DNA of 11,216 bases from Thioalkalivibrio sp. (lineage in GTDB: Bacteria; Pseudomonadota; Gammaproteobacteria; Ectothiorhodospirales; Ectothiorhodospiraceae): NCBI GenBank assembly GCA_003550945.1, contig PULL01000246.1, positions 1-11,216 of the forward strand. Direction: 5' to 3'. Shown here in pieces: positions 6,668 to 11,216 of the stretch. Within the stretch, counting starts at the first letter, position 1. Every line of letters begins with the position of its first letter. A program made the translations under genes and the position numbers. The notes under the pieces are model-generated. The model saw only the letters and a program-made list of their open reading frames with translations, searched no databases and was not told where the DNA came from.

Positions 6668-7558
6668 TCAGCGCCGATACGGGTCCGGTGTGCCTGGGGG
6701 CGGGGGTCGAAAACGCTTGTAGGCCCAGTTGTACTGTTCCGGGCACTGGCGGACGAGTGCCTCGACCAGGCGGTTGATTTCCGCAGCCGCGGTGACCGGG
6801 TCGGGATCGGCGATCTCGGGGCCGGCCTCGAGTTCGTGGTAGCGGAAACCGCGACCGTACGGAAGCCGTTCGGCGAACGCGAACACCACGCGATCGTTGC
6901 GGCCGCGCAGCAGGCGCGGCAGCAGGGTCATCGTCAGCGCGGGTTGGCCGAAGAACGGGGCGAAGACGCCGGTGGCCCTGCGTGGGCTTTGGTCGGGCAG
7001 AAGGCCGATCATCTCGCCGCGGTCGCGCGCGGCCTGCAGCTGGCGCAGGCCCTGACGCGTGGCCGGAGCGAGGCTCGCGCCGGTGGAGGCGCGTGCCGTG
7101 CGAATCCAGCGGTCGATCTCGAGGATCCGGACGGGGCTGTAAAGGCTGGTCATCGGCCCGTAGCTGGCCGCGTGCAGGCCGGCGAATTCCCAGGAACCGA
7201 GGTGCGGGGCAACCAGGAACAGTGCCTGCCCCTCCGGCCGGGCACCCCCGGGGTCGCAAAGCGCCGGGTATCCGGCGAGGCGGCGCAGACGCTCCGGTCC
7301 AGCACGCCAGAGCCACGGGGCCTCGGTCAGCGCCTTGCCCATCTCCATCAGCGACCGGCGCGCGACCCTGCGGCGCCACCCACAGGCGTTCTCCGGGAAG
7401 CAGAGATTCACGTTGACCCGGGCCACGCGCGCCATTCGGGTGCGCGCGACCCAGGCCAGCCAGCCAAGGGTGGCCCCCACCGCATGGTTCACCGGCAACG
7501 GTAGCGCCGCCAACGCGCGCAGCGCGACGGCGATCACACGGTTACGCAATCCCGCCAT
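6668..7558 (-). CDS. LpxL/HtrB-family lipid A (lysophospholipid) acyltransferase
   Basis: Inner-membrane-associated acyltransferase of the lipid A biosynthesis family (LpxL/LpxM/LpxP; 296 residues, family usually about 290-320). These enzymes transfer a secondary acyl chain from acyl-ACP to Kdo2-lipid A on the cytoplasmic face. The N-terminus has a hydrophobic segment (about 8-37). The catalytic H(X)4E motif is in APHLGSWEFAG, with H119 and E124. LLPDQSPRRATGVFAPFFG (186-204) fits the second conserved block, and QYNWAYKRFRP (275-285) is the typical C-terminal signature. Which acyl position or chain it uses cannot be read from sequence, so no symbol is given. The start at 7558 puts the hydrophobic segment at the N-terminus, but no strong Shine-Dalgarno is seen. 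A GC hairpin at 7595-7614 lies upstream. Confidence 0.93.
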   Translation of the reverse strand: MAGLRNRVIAVALRALAALPLPVNHAVGATLGWLAWVARTRMARVARVNVNLCFPENACGWRRRVARRSLMEMGKALTEAPWLWRAGPERLRRLAGYPALCDPGGARPEGQALFLVAPHLGSWEFAGLHAASYGPMTSLYSPVRILEIDRWIRTARASTGASLAPATRQGLRQLQAARDRGEMIGLLPDQSPRRATGVFAPFFGQPALTMTLLPRLLRGRNDRVVFAFAERLPYGRGFRYHELEAGPEIADPDPVTAAAEINRLVEALVRQCPEQYNWAYKRFRPPPPGTPDPYRR

Positions 7559-7594
7559 AGGCGCTGCCCATCCAGAGTGGATTGATCCAAATGA

Positions 7595-7614
7595 GCCCGC
7601 GGCTTACCGCGGGC
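7595..7614 (-). terminator. Hairpin after the TtcA-family gene, possible terminator
   Basis: Perfect 8-bp stem GCCCGCGG (7595-7602) and CCGCGGGC (7607-7614) with a four-base loop. On the minus strand it is followed by TCATTTGG, a weak T-rich stretch. It lies 128 bases after the TtcA-family stop and 36 bases before the acyltransferase ATG, so it may end the upstream transcript or shape the leader of the next gene. The short T-content makes termination uncertain. Confidence 0.45.
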
Positions 7615-7741
7615 GGGGTGAGCGCCATTCCTTGGACAGGCACATGCAGGCTCGAGCCCCTGCGCTCCTGAAAGGGTTCAGGACGCCGATCGGAAGCAGG
7701 CCCGCGCCCGGGGAAGTCGACCAGCGCAAACGAGAGAGCTT

Positions 7742-8494
7742 TCATGGGCCGTCGTCCGGACCCAACCCGCCGCCGTCGCGCATCAGCGGATCCAAGGCGG
7801 TGCGCAGGTTCCTGAACAGGCGCGGGTGCTGGGCCTCCTCGCGGGCCAGCAACGCCTTCATGTATTCACGCTGGGTCGGCTTGGAAAAACAGGCGGGGCA
7901 GCTGTCCGGGATCACCGGGAGCTCCGCGGCGGTGGCGAAATCGCGGGTCTGGCGCTCGCGCGCGTAGACCAGCGGTCGGATCACGCGCAGGTCGCCGGCA
8001 TCGATGCGATAGTGGGCCTTCATCGTGCGCAGCTGCCCGCCGTGAAAGGCGCTCATCAGGAAGCTCTCGGCAAGGTCGTCGAGATGCTGGCCCAGCGCGA
8101 TCACGTTGTAGCCGTGCTCGCGTGCAGTGCGATAGATCAGTCCGCGCTTCATCCGCGAGCAGAAGGCGCAGAACGAGTCCTTGCCCATGTGGCGTTCGGC
8201 GAGTTCCGCGATGGGTTCGGAGACGAAGAAATACGGGATGCGATGTGTCGCGAGGTAATCCTGCAGGCGGGCAGGGTCGAAGCCTTCGATCTCGGGATCG
8301 ATTGTCACCGCACCGACGTCGAAACGCACCGGCGCGCGACGGGCGAGATCGTGCAGCAGCCAGAGCAGTGTCAGCGAGTCCTTGCCGCCGGAGAGCCCGA
8401 CCAGGATGCGGTCGCCCGCACGGATCATGTCGAAGTCGGCGATCGCGCGACCGGCGAGCCGGCGAATGGATCTCGGGACCTGGGGAGTGTTCAT
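7742..8494 (-). CDS. TtcA-family PP-loop ATPase, tRNA thiolation type
   Basis: A 250-residue PP-loop enzyme of the TtcA/Ncs6 superfamily, which adenylates a tRNA base and replaces oxygen with sulfur; TtcA proper makes 2-thiocytidine at position 32 using a [4Fe-4S] cluster. Seen here: PP-loop SGGKDS (35-40), CAFCSRMKRG with C109 and C112, GQHLDD (135-140), MKAHYRIDAGDLRVIRP (158-174) and the second pair CPAC (199-202). The cysteines match the Fe-S positions of TtcA. Compared with E. coli TtcA as remembered, the product is about 60 residues shorter, has GQHLDD instead of GHHRDD, and CPACFSKP instead of CNLCGSQP. It is therefore probably a distinct TtcA-like subfamily. The substrate is uncertain and no symbol is given. 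The start at 8494 is chosen because upstream codons run into repeat sequence; no good Shine-Dalgarno is seen. Confidence 0.88.
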   Translation of the reverse strand: MNTPQVPRSIRRLAGRAIADFDMIRAGDRILVGLSGGKDSLTLLWLLHDLARRAPVRFDVGAVTIDPEIEGFDPARLQDYLATHRIPYFFVSEPIAELAERHMGKDSFCAFCSRMKRGLIYRTAREHGYNVIALGQHLDDLAESFLMSAFHGGQLRTMKAHYRIDAGDLRVIRPLVYARERQTRDFATAAELPVIPDSCPACFSKPTQREYMKALLAREEAQHPRLFRNLRTALDPLMRDGGGLGPDDGP

Positions 8495-8531
8495 CGGGTG
8501 GGAACAGTACCGGAAAGGGGGCGGGTGGTCA

Positions 8532-8550
8532 CTGGGCAGGCGCTGGGCAG
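8532..8550. repeat. Short direct repeat CTGGGCAG
   Basis: Two identical CTGGGCAG copies (8532-8539 and 8543-8550) are separated by GCG, 11 bases apart, about 40 bases upstream of the TtcA-family start. The second copy contributes to the first hairpin of the palindrome cluster. Confidence 0.4.
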
Positions 8551-8657
8551 CGCCCCCTCCCCAGGCCTCCCCCACAAGTGGGGGAGGGAGCTTTCTCCCC
8601 TCTCCCGATTGCGGGACAAAGTGGCCAAAGGCCGGGGGCAGATCAGGAAATCTGCCC
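8539..8657. repeat. Cluster of five perfect hairpins, REP-like
   Basis: In order: GGCGCT/AGCGCC (8539-8544, 8549-8554); CCTCCCCCAC/GTGGGGGAGG with a two-base spacer (8566-8575, 8578-8587); TCCCG/CGGGA (8603-8607, 8612-8616); GGCC/GGCC around AAA (8623-8633); GGGCAGAT/ATCTGCCC (8636-8643, 8650-8657). The arrangement resembles clustered REP/BIME-type palindromes. Family assignment needs a genome-wide comparison. Confidence 0.6.
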
Positions 8658-8735
8658 GCGTGGCGCCGGGAGCGGATTTCGAACCGCCGCAGGCGGGCCC
8701 GAAGGGCGGAGGGCAGGATGCCCGGAGTAAAGGGG

Positions 8736-8760
8736 CCGGGGGTGAGGACCGGGGGTGAGG
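8736..8760. repeat. Tandem repeat CCGGGGGTGAGG x2
   Basis: Two identical 12-base units (8736-8747 and 8749-8760) are separated by one A. They lie immediately beyond the dtd stop on its downstream side. The G-rich unit is probably part of the same repetitive patchwork as the neighbouring palindromes. Confidence 0.55.
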
Positions 8761-8780
8761 GGCCGGCTGCCCAAGCTCGA

Positions 8781-9227
8781 TCATCCGGGGCGGGTCTGCA
8801 GCCAGAAGGTCACCGGTCCGTCGTTGATGAGTGCGACCTGCATGTCGGCGCCGAAACGGCCGGCGGCCACCACCGGGTGGGCGGCACGGGCCCGCGACAG
8901 CAGCAGGTCGAACAGCTCGGTGCCGAGCTCGGGAGACGCAGCGCTGCTGAAGCTGGGCCGCATGCCCTTGCGCGTGTCCGCGGCCAGCGTGAACTGCGGC
9001 ACCAGCAGCAGGCCGCCGCCGGTGTCGCGCAGGCTGAGATTCATGCGCCCCTCCGCGTCCGGGAACACGCGGTAGCCGAGCAGCCGTTCCAATGTTCGGT
9101 CCACCGCGGCCGGGCTATCGCGCGCTTCCACCGCGACCAACGCGAGCAGCCCGGGACCGATCGCCCCGACCACCTCGCCGCCAATCCGCACGCTGGCCTC
9201 GGACACCCGCTGGATCAATGCAATCAT
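8781..9227 (-). CDS. dtd: D-aminoacyl-tRNA deacylase
   Basis: Cytosolic homodimeric proofreading enzyme that cleaves D-amino acids (and glycine misattached to tRNA-Ala) from tRNA, using RNA-based catalysis at the dimer interface. The 148-residue length is typical (E. coli 145). The N-terminus MIALIQRVSEASV (1-13), the VPQFTLAADTRKG block (76-88, T80) and the C-terminal FGADMQVALINDGPVT (125-140), with the Gly-cisPro pair G137-P138, are all present. The first signature motif, usually SQxxT, reads PQFT here (P77 in place of Ser). GGGAG at 9236-9240, eight bases before the ATG, supports the start. It lies downstream of pip, an adjacency I remember from Pseudomonas, but repeat-rich spacers separate it from both neighbours. 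Confidence 0.96.
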   Translation of the reverse strand: MIALIQRVSEASVRIGGEVVGAIGPGLLALVAVEARDSPAAVDRTLERLLGYRVFPDAEGRMNLSLRDTGGGLLLVPQFTLAADTRKGMRPSFSSAASPELGTELFDLLLSRARAAHPVVAAGRFGADMQVALINDGPVTFWLQTRPG

Positions 9228-9429
9228 GCCGCCTGCTCCCGGCCGGAATCGCCGCCAGGCTGCGGCCGGACTGGGTTAGCGTGGAATATAGCCACGGATA
9301 CACACGGATGAACACGGATTTCGTTTGATTGACGCCCTATCTGTGTTCATCCGTGTGTATCCGTGGCTGGGATTGTCATCCTTCGGGCTGGCCCGGAGCC
9401 ATGAAAGCTAACGTTGACGGTCATCATGT
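9228..9429. other. Spacer between pip and dtd
   Basis: This 202-base spacer holds one large inverted repeat (9290-9368) and no gene. The short open frames across it translate to FIRVYPW- and CSSVCIRGW-like strings, which are known artefacts of dispersed 'CACGGAT' repeats. The stretch 9241-9289 next to the dtd leader shows nothing else of note apart from the GGGAG ribosome binding site at 9236-9240. Confidence 0.6.
9290..9368. repeat. 30-bp inverted repeat with CACGGAT units at 10-bp period
   Basis: Left arm 9290-9319 and right arm 9339-9368 match at 29 of 30 positions, around a 19-base centre. The left arm contains CACGGAT at 9293, 9303 and 9313. The right arm contains its complement at 9339 (one mismatch, ATCTGTG), 9349 and 9359. 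Every unit is exactly 10 bases from the next. As RNA from either strand it would form a very long hairpin. Similar ATCCGTGTxxATCCGTG elements occur dispersed in many bacterial genomes (recognised from memory; not searched here). Confidence 0.85.
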
Positions 9430-10380
9430 TCACGCCAGCCTCGCGGCCAGCGTGTCCGTGGCGGCGACCAGCTCGCGCGTGATGCCCGGTTCCGCGGCCG
9501 AGTGCCCGGCGTCGGGCACGATCCGCAGATCGGCCTGTGGCCAGACCCTGTGGAGCGCAACCGCCTGCTCCACCGGGCAGACCACGTCGTAGCGCCCGTG
9601 CACGATGTAGCCGGGGATCCCTGCCAGTCTGTCCGCGTCGCGCAGCAGCTGGTCCGGCTCCATGAAGCTGTCGTGCCGGAAATAGTGGCACTCGATCCGG
9701 GCCAGGCTGACCGCCACCGAGGGATCGGCAAAGTGGGCGACCACGGCCGGGTTCGGGCGCAGGCAGGAGGTGCTGCCTTCCCAGATCGACCAGGCCTGCG
9801 CCGCGCGTTCGCGTATTCCCCGGTCCGGCGAGGTCAGGCGTCGATGGTAGGCCGTGACGAGGTCGTCGCGCTCGGATTCCGGGATCGGTTCCAGGAAATG
9901 TGACCAGGCCTCCGGAAACAGGCGGTCTGCCCCGGACTGGTAGAACCACTGGATATCGCGGGGGCGGCACAGGAAAATTCCGCGCAGCACCAACCCCAGC
10001 ACGCGGTCGGGATGCGCCTCGGCATAGGCGATCCCCAGCGTGGAGCCCCAGGACCCACCGAACACCACCCAGCGCCCGATCCCGAGCAGATCTCTCAGGC
10101 GCTCGATATCCGCGATCAAATCCGCGGTGGTGTTCGCCTCGAGCCCGGCGTGCGGAGTGGAACGGCCGGAGCCGCGCTGGTCGAACAGCACGATGCGGTA
10201 ACGGGCGGGATCGAAAAAACGCCGGTGCCAGGGCTCACAGCCAGAGCCTGGCCCACCGTGCAGGAACACAACCGGCAAGCCGTCGGGGCTGCCACTCTCT
10301 TCCCAGTAAAGGCGGTGGCCGTGATCAACATCCAGAAAACCGTGCCGGTGCGGCTCGATCGCGGGGTACAAGGCGTCCAT
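9430..10380 (-). CDS. pip: Proline iminopeptidase (prolyl aminopeptidase)
   Basis: Cytosolic alpha/beta-hydrolase of peptidase family S33 that removes N-terminal proline from peptides. From the ATG at 10380 it is 316 residues, the usual length for bacterial Pip (about 310-320). Seen: LYPAIEPHRHGFLDVD (4-19), the oxyanion-hole region HGGPGSG (41-47), FDQRGSGRST (66-75), the nucleophile elbow GGSWGS with S110, the acid D265 in HGRYD, and H293 in DAGHSA. The triad is complete. The frame extends upstream to 10437, but starting at MDALYPAIEP matches the family N-terminus, while the extra 19 residues do not. Neither start has a clear Shine-Dalgarno. It is transcribed away from the TAXI receptor gene and is followed by the 10-bp-phased inverted repeat and dtd. 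Confidence 0.95.
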   Translation of the reverse strand: MDALYPAIEPHRHGFLDVDHGHRLYWEESGSPDGLPVVFLHGGPGSGCEPWHRRFFDPARYRIVLFDQRGSGRSTPHAGLEANTTADLIADIERLRDLLGIGRWVVFGGSWGSTLGIAYAEAHPDRVLGLVLRGIFLCRPRDIQWFYQSGADRLFPEAWSHFLEPIPESERDDLVTAYHRRLTSPDRGIRERAAQAWSIWEGSTSCLRPNPAVVAHFADPSVAVSLARIECHYFRHDSFMEPDQLLRDADRLAGIPGYIVHGRYDVVCPVEQAVALHRVWPQADLRIVPDAGHSAAEPGITRELVAATDTLAARLA

Positions 10381-10786
10381 GAGCGGATTTCGGACTGGGT
10401 GGCCCACCAGTGTGGCGAAAAACCTGCACCCGGTCACGTGCCAGCGGCGACGGCTACACGGGACCCACTGTACGGAATCGGTTGGGAGGGCCGGAGTGAA
10501 GAGGATTCCGGATATGCCTCCCCGCGATCATTGCTGGACACTCACCCGGAAAGAGGAATTCCCGAGCACGCGCCCCCTTGAATGAAGACTTCGCGGATAT
10601 TCTAGTGATATAAGTGTGGGAAGCCGCGCTCGAGGCGCCACGCAGCACACACGGCGACTCGAGTTCCGGCAGACTCCCGGGCCGGCGTCCATTATGCCCG
10701 CGGACCTGCCGAATCAACCCCGGAGCGGTGCGCCGGCGCAGCCAGCCGGTCGGGAAACAGCGGGACGGGCGTGCCCGATCTCCGTT

Positions 10787-10792
10787 TATAAG
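10787..10792 (+). promoter_or_regulatory. Possible -10 element for the TAXI receptor gene
   Basis: TATAAG matches five of six positions of the sigma-70 -10 consensus and stands out in GC-rich surroundings, 48 bases before the ATG. There is no convincing -35 hexamer, so either an activator is needed or this is not the promoter. A second TATAAG occurs at 10609-10614. Confidence 0.35.
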
Positions 10793-10797
10793 CAGAA

Positions 10798-10822
10798 CGG
10801 GCCGTGCCACGAGCGCGGCCCG
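10798..10822 (+). promoter_or_regulatory. 5' leader hairpin before the TAXI receptor ribosome binding site
   Basis: Perfect 7-bp stem CGGGCCG (10798-10804) and CGGCCCG (10816-10822) with an 11-base loop, ending three bases before GAGGAG (10826-10831). If transcription starts just after the -10-like element at 10787-10792, the hairpin would be at the extreme 5' end of the mRNA. Confidence 0.5.
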
Positions 10823-10840
10823 AACGAGGAGAAATCATCT

Positions 10841-11216
10841 ATGAATTACAGACTGACTCGTTGGCTGATCGTCGCGGCGACCGCACTCGCATTCACCGCG
10901 AGCGGCGCCATGGCACAGGACCGCTCCGACTGGCCGCGCACCCTGACCGTCGGTACGGCCAGTGTCGGCGGCGTGTACTTTGTCTACGGCAATGGCCTCG
11001 CCAGCTTCATCGGCGAATCCCTCGGGATCAGTGCCAGCGGCGAGATCACCGGCGGCCCGGTACAAAACGCCACGCTGGTACAGATGAAGGAACACGACAT
11101 CGGCCTGGTGACCATGGGCCCGATGTTCGAGGCGTGGAGCGGCAAGAGCGAACTGGCCCCCGGCTTGCCGCACACCGACGTGCGGGCGCTGTTCCCGATG
11201 TACGAAACCCCGCTCC
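10841..11216 (+). CDS. TAXI family TRAP transporter solute-binding protein (5' part, truncated by window)
   Basis: Periplasmic receptor of a TRAP transporter, which delivers a substrate (glutamate or other carboxylates in characterised cases) to a sodium- or proton-driven DctQM-type permease. The first 125 residues are in the window. A signal peptide is clear: basic MNYRLTR, hydrophobic core 8-20, and an AMA/Q cleavage site at residues 23-26. The mature protein begins with the family hallmark LTVGTASVGGVYFVYGNGLA (35-54), and VQNATLVQMKEHDIGLVTMG (74-93) continues the TAXI fold. GAGGAG at 10826-10831, nine bases upstream, supports the start. The gene is divergent from pip. The permease gene would be expected downstream, beyond the window. 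Substrate unknown. Confidence 0.92.
   Translation, partial: MNYRLTRWLIVAATALAFTASGAMAQDRSDWPRTLTVGTASVGGVYFVYGNGLASFIGESLGISASGEITGGPVQNATLVQMKEHDIGLVTMGPMFEAWSGKSELAPGLPHTDVRALFPMYETPL

Larger units (their letters stand above)
8495..8780. other. Spacer full of palindromes between dtd and the TtcA-family gene
   Basis: No gene is supported. The spacer carries five successive perfect hairpins (8539-8657). After them come palindromic GC-rich pieces, including GGGC (8711-8714) with GCCC (8720-8723), and a 12-bp tandem duplication (8736-8760). Minus-strand translation gives a string of the LSRxRERG...WGRxGEGA type, which I recognise as the artefactual translation of dispersed non-coding repeats in GC-rich Proteobacteria. 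A promoter for the TtcA-family gene may lie here, but none is recognisable. Confidence 0.6.
10381..10840. promoter_or_regulatory. 460-base divergent control region (pip and TAXI receptor)
   Basis: No gene is supported; the minus frame 10454-10810 (118 residues, Arg/Pro-rich) has no recognisable domain. The region must hold promoters in both directions. Features seen: an inverted repeat CGGAATC 10473-10479 / GATTCCG 10504-10510; an overlapping CCGGA/TCCGG pair (10491-10495, 10507-10511); an A/T-rich island at 10596-10613 inside GC-rich DNA; a -10-like TATAAG at 10787-10792; and a hairpin at 10798-10822. No good -35 element is recognisable for any of them. Confidence 0.5.

Noticed and set aside
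7542..7745. 67-residue minus frame overlapping the TtcA-family stop by ATGA
   Set aside because: The overlap looks like translational coupling, but the frame runs through the GC hairpin and into the acyltransferase start, and its sequence has no recognisable features.
8491..8784. 97-residue minus frame between dtd and the TtcA-family gene
   Set aside because: The translation is of the LSRNRERG/WGRPGEGA type produced by dispersed non-coding repeats; no ribosome binding site.
9290..9368. CRISPR array or insertion-sequence ends
   Set aside because: The heptamers are separated by three bases rather than spacers, and the 19-base centre has no room for a transposase gene.
9115..9592. Short frames across the 9290-9368 inverted repeat
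   Set aside because: Their FIRVYPW and CSSVCIRGW strings are typical artefacts of translating CACGGAT-type repeats.
10454..10810. 118-residue minus frame in the pip-TAXI spacer
   Set aside because: No family resemblance, no ribosome binding site, and it overlaps the presumed control region.

Overview
The window is a GC-rich chromosomal segment from a gammaproteobacterium. It carries an E. coli-like gmk-rpoZ-spoT...recG cluster, an LpxL/HtrB-type acyltransferase (so an LPS-bearing outer membrane) and pip next to dtd. Base composition and the TAXI-type TRAP receptor would suit a Chromatiales/Ectothiorhodospiraceae-like host, but that placement is inference. Almost all of the content is housekeeping. 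I see no transposase, integrase, CRISPR array, rRNA or convincing tRNA.

Layout. Positions 1-459 contain no convincing gene but several short palindromes built on GAAAAC/GTTTTC. Positions 460-699 (minus) encode a small anti-sigma-like protein whose 3' end carries three long G/C homopolymers. The divergent spacer 700-935 leads into a plus-strand block: gmk, rpoZ, spoT, ridA and recG (936-6648). recG converges on a minus-strand block that reads, in its own 5'->3' order, pip (10380-9430), dtd (9227-8781), a TtcA-family PP-loop enzyme (8494-7742) and an LpxL/HtrB-family acyltransferase (7558-6668). The spacers of this block are unusual: dtd is flanked on one side by a near-perfect 30-bp inverted repeat with 10-bp periodicity and on the other by a run of hairpins resembling dispersed palindromic repeats. 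The 460-bp spacer 10381-10840 separates pip from a divergent, window-truncated gene for a periplasmic TAXI receptor of a TRAP transporter.

How the genes work together. gmk makes GDP from GMP. SpoT makes and degrades (p)ppGpp, and omega (rpoZ) is an RNA polymerase subunit that contributes to ppGpp binding in E. coli. The cluster therefore links guanine nucleotide supply with the stringent response. RidA removes reactive enamine/imine metabolites, and RecG remodels stalled replication forks. dtd and the TtcA-family protein act on tRNA quality and modification, and Pip trims N-terminal proline from peptides.

The most unusual signals are non-coding or at gene ends: the 10-bp-phased inverted repeat, the five-hairpin cluster, the G-tract/possible contingency tail of the anti-sigma-like gene, and a hairpin placed at the predicted 5' end of the TAXI mRNA. 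I found no clear new multi-gene system.
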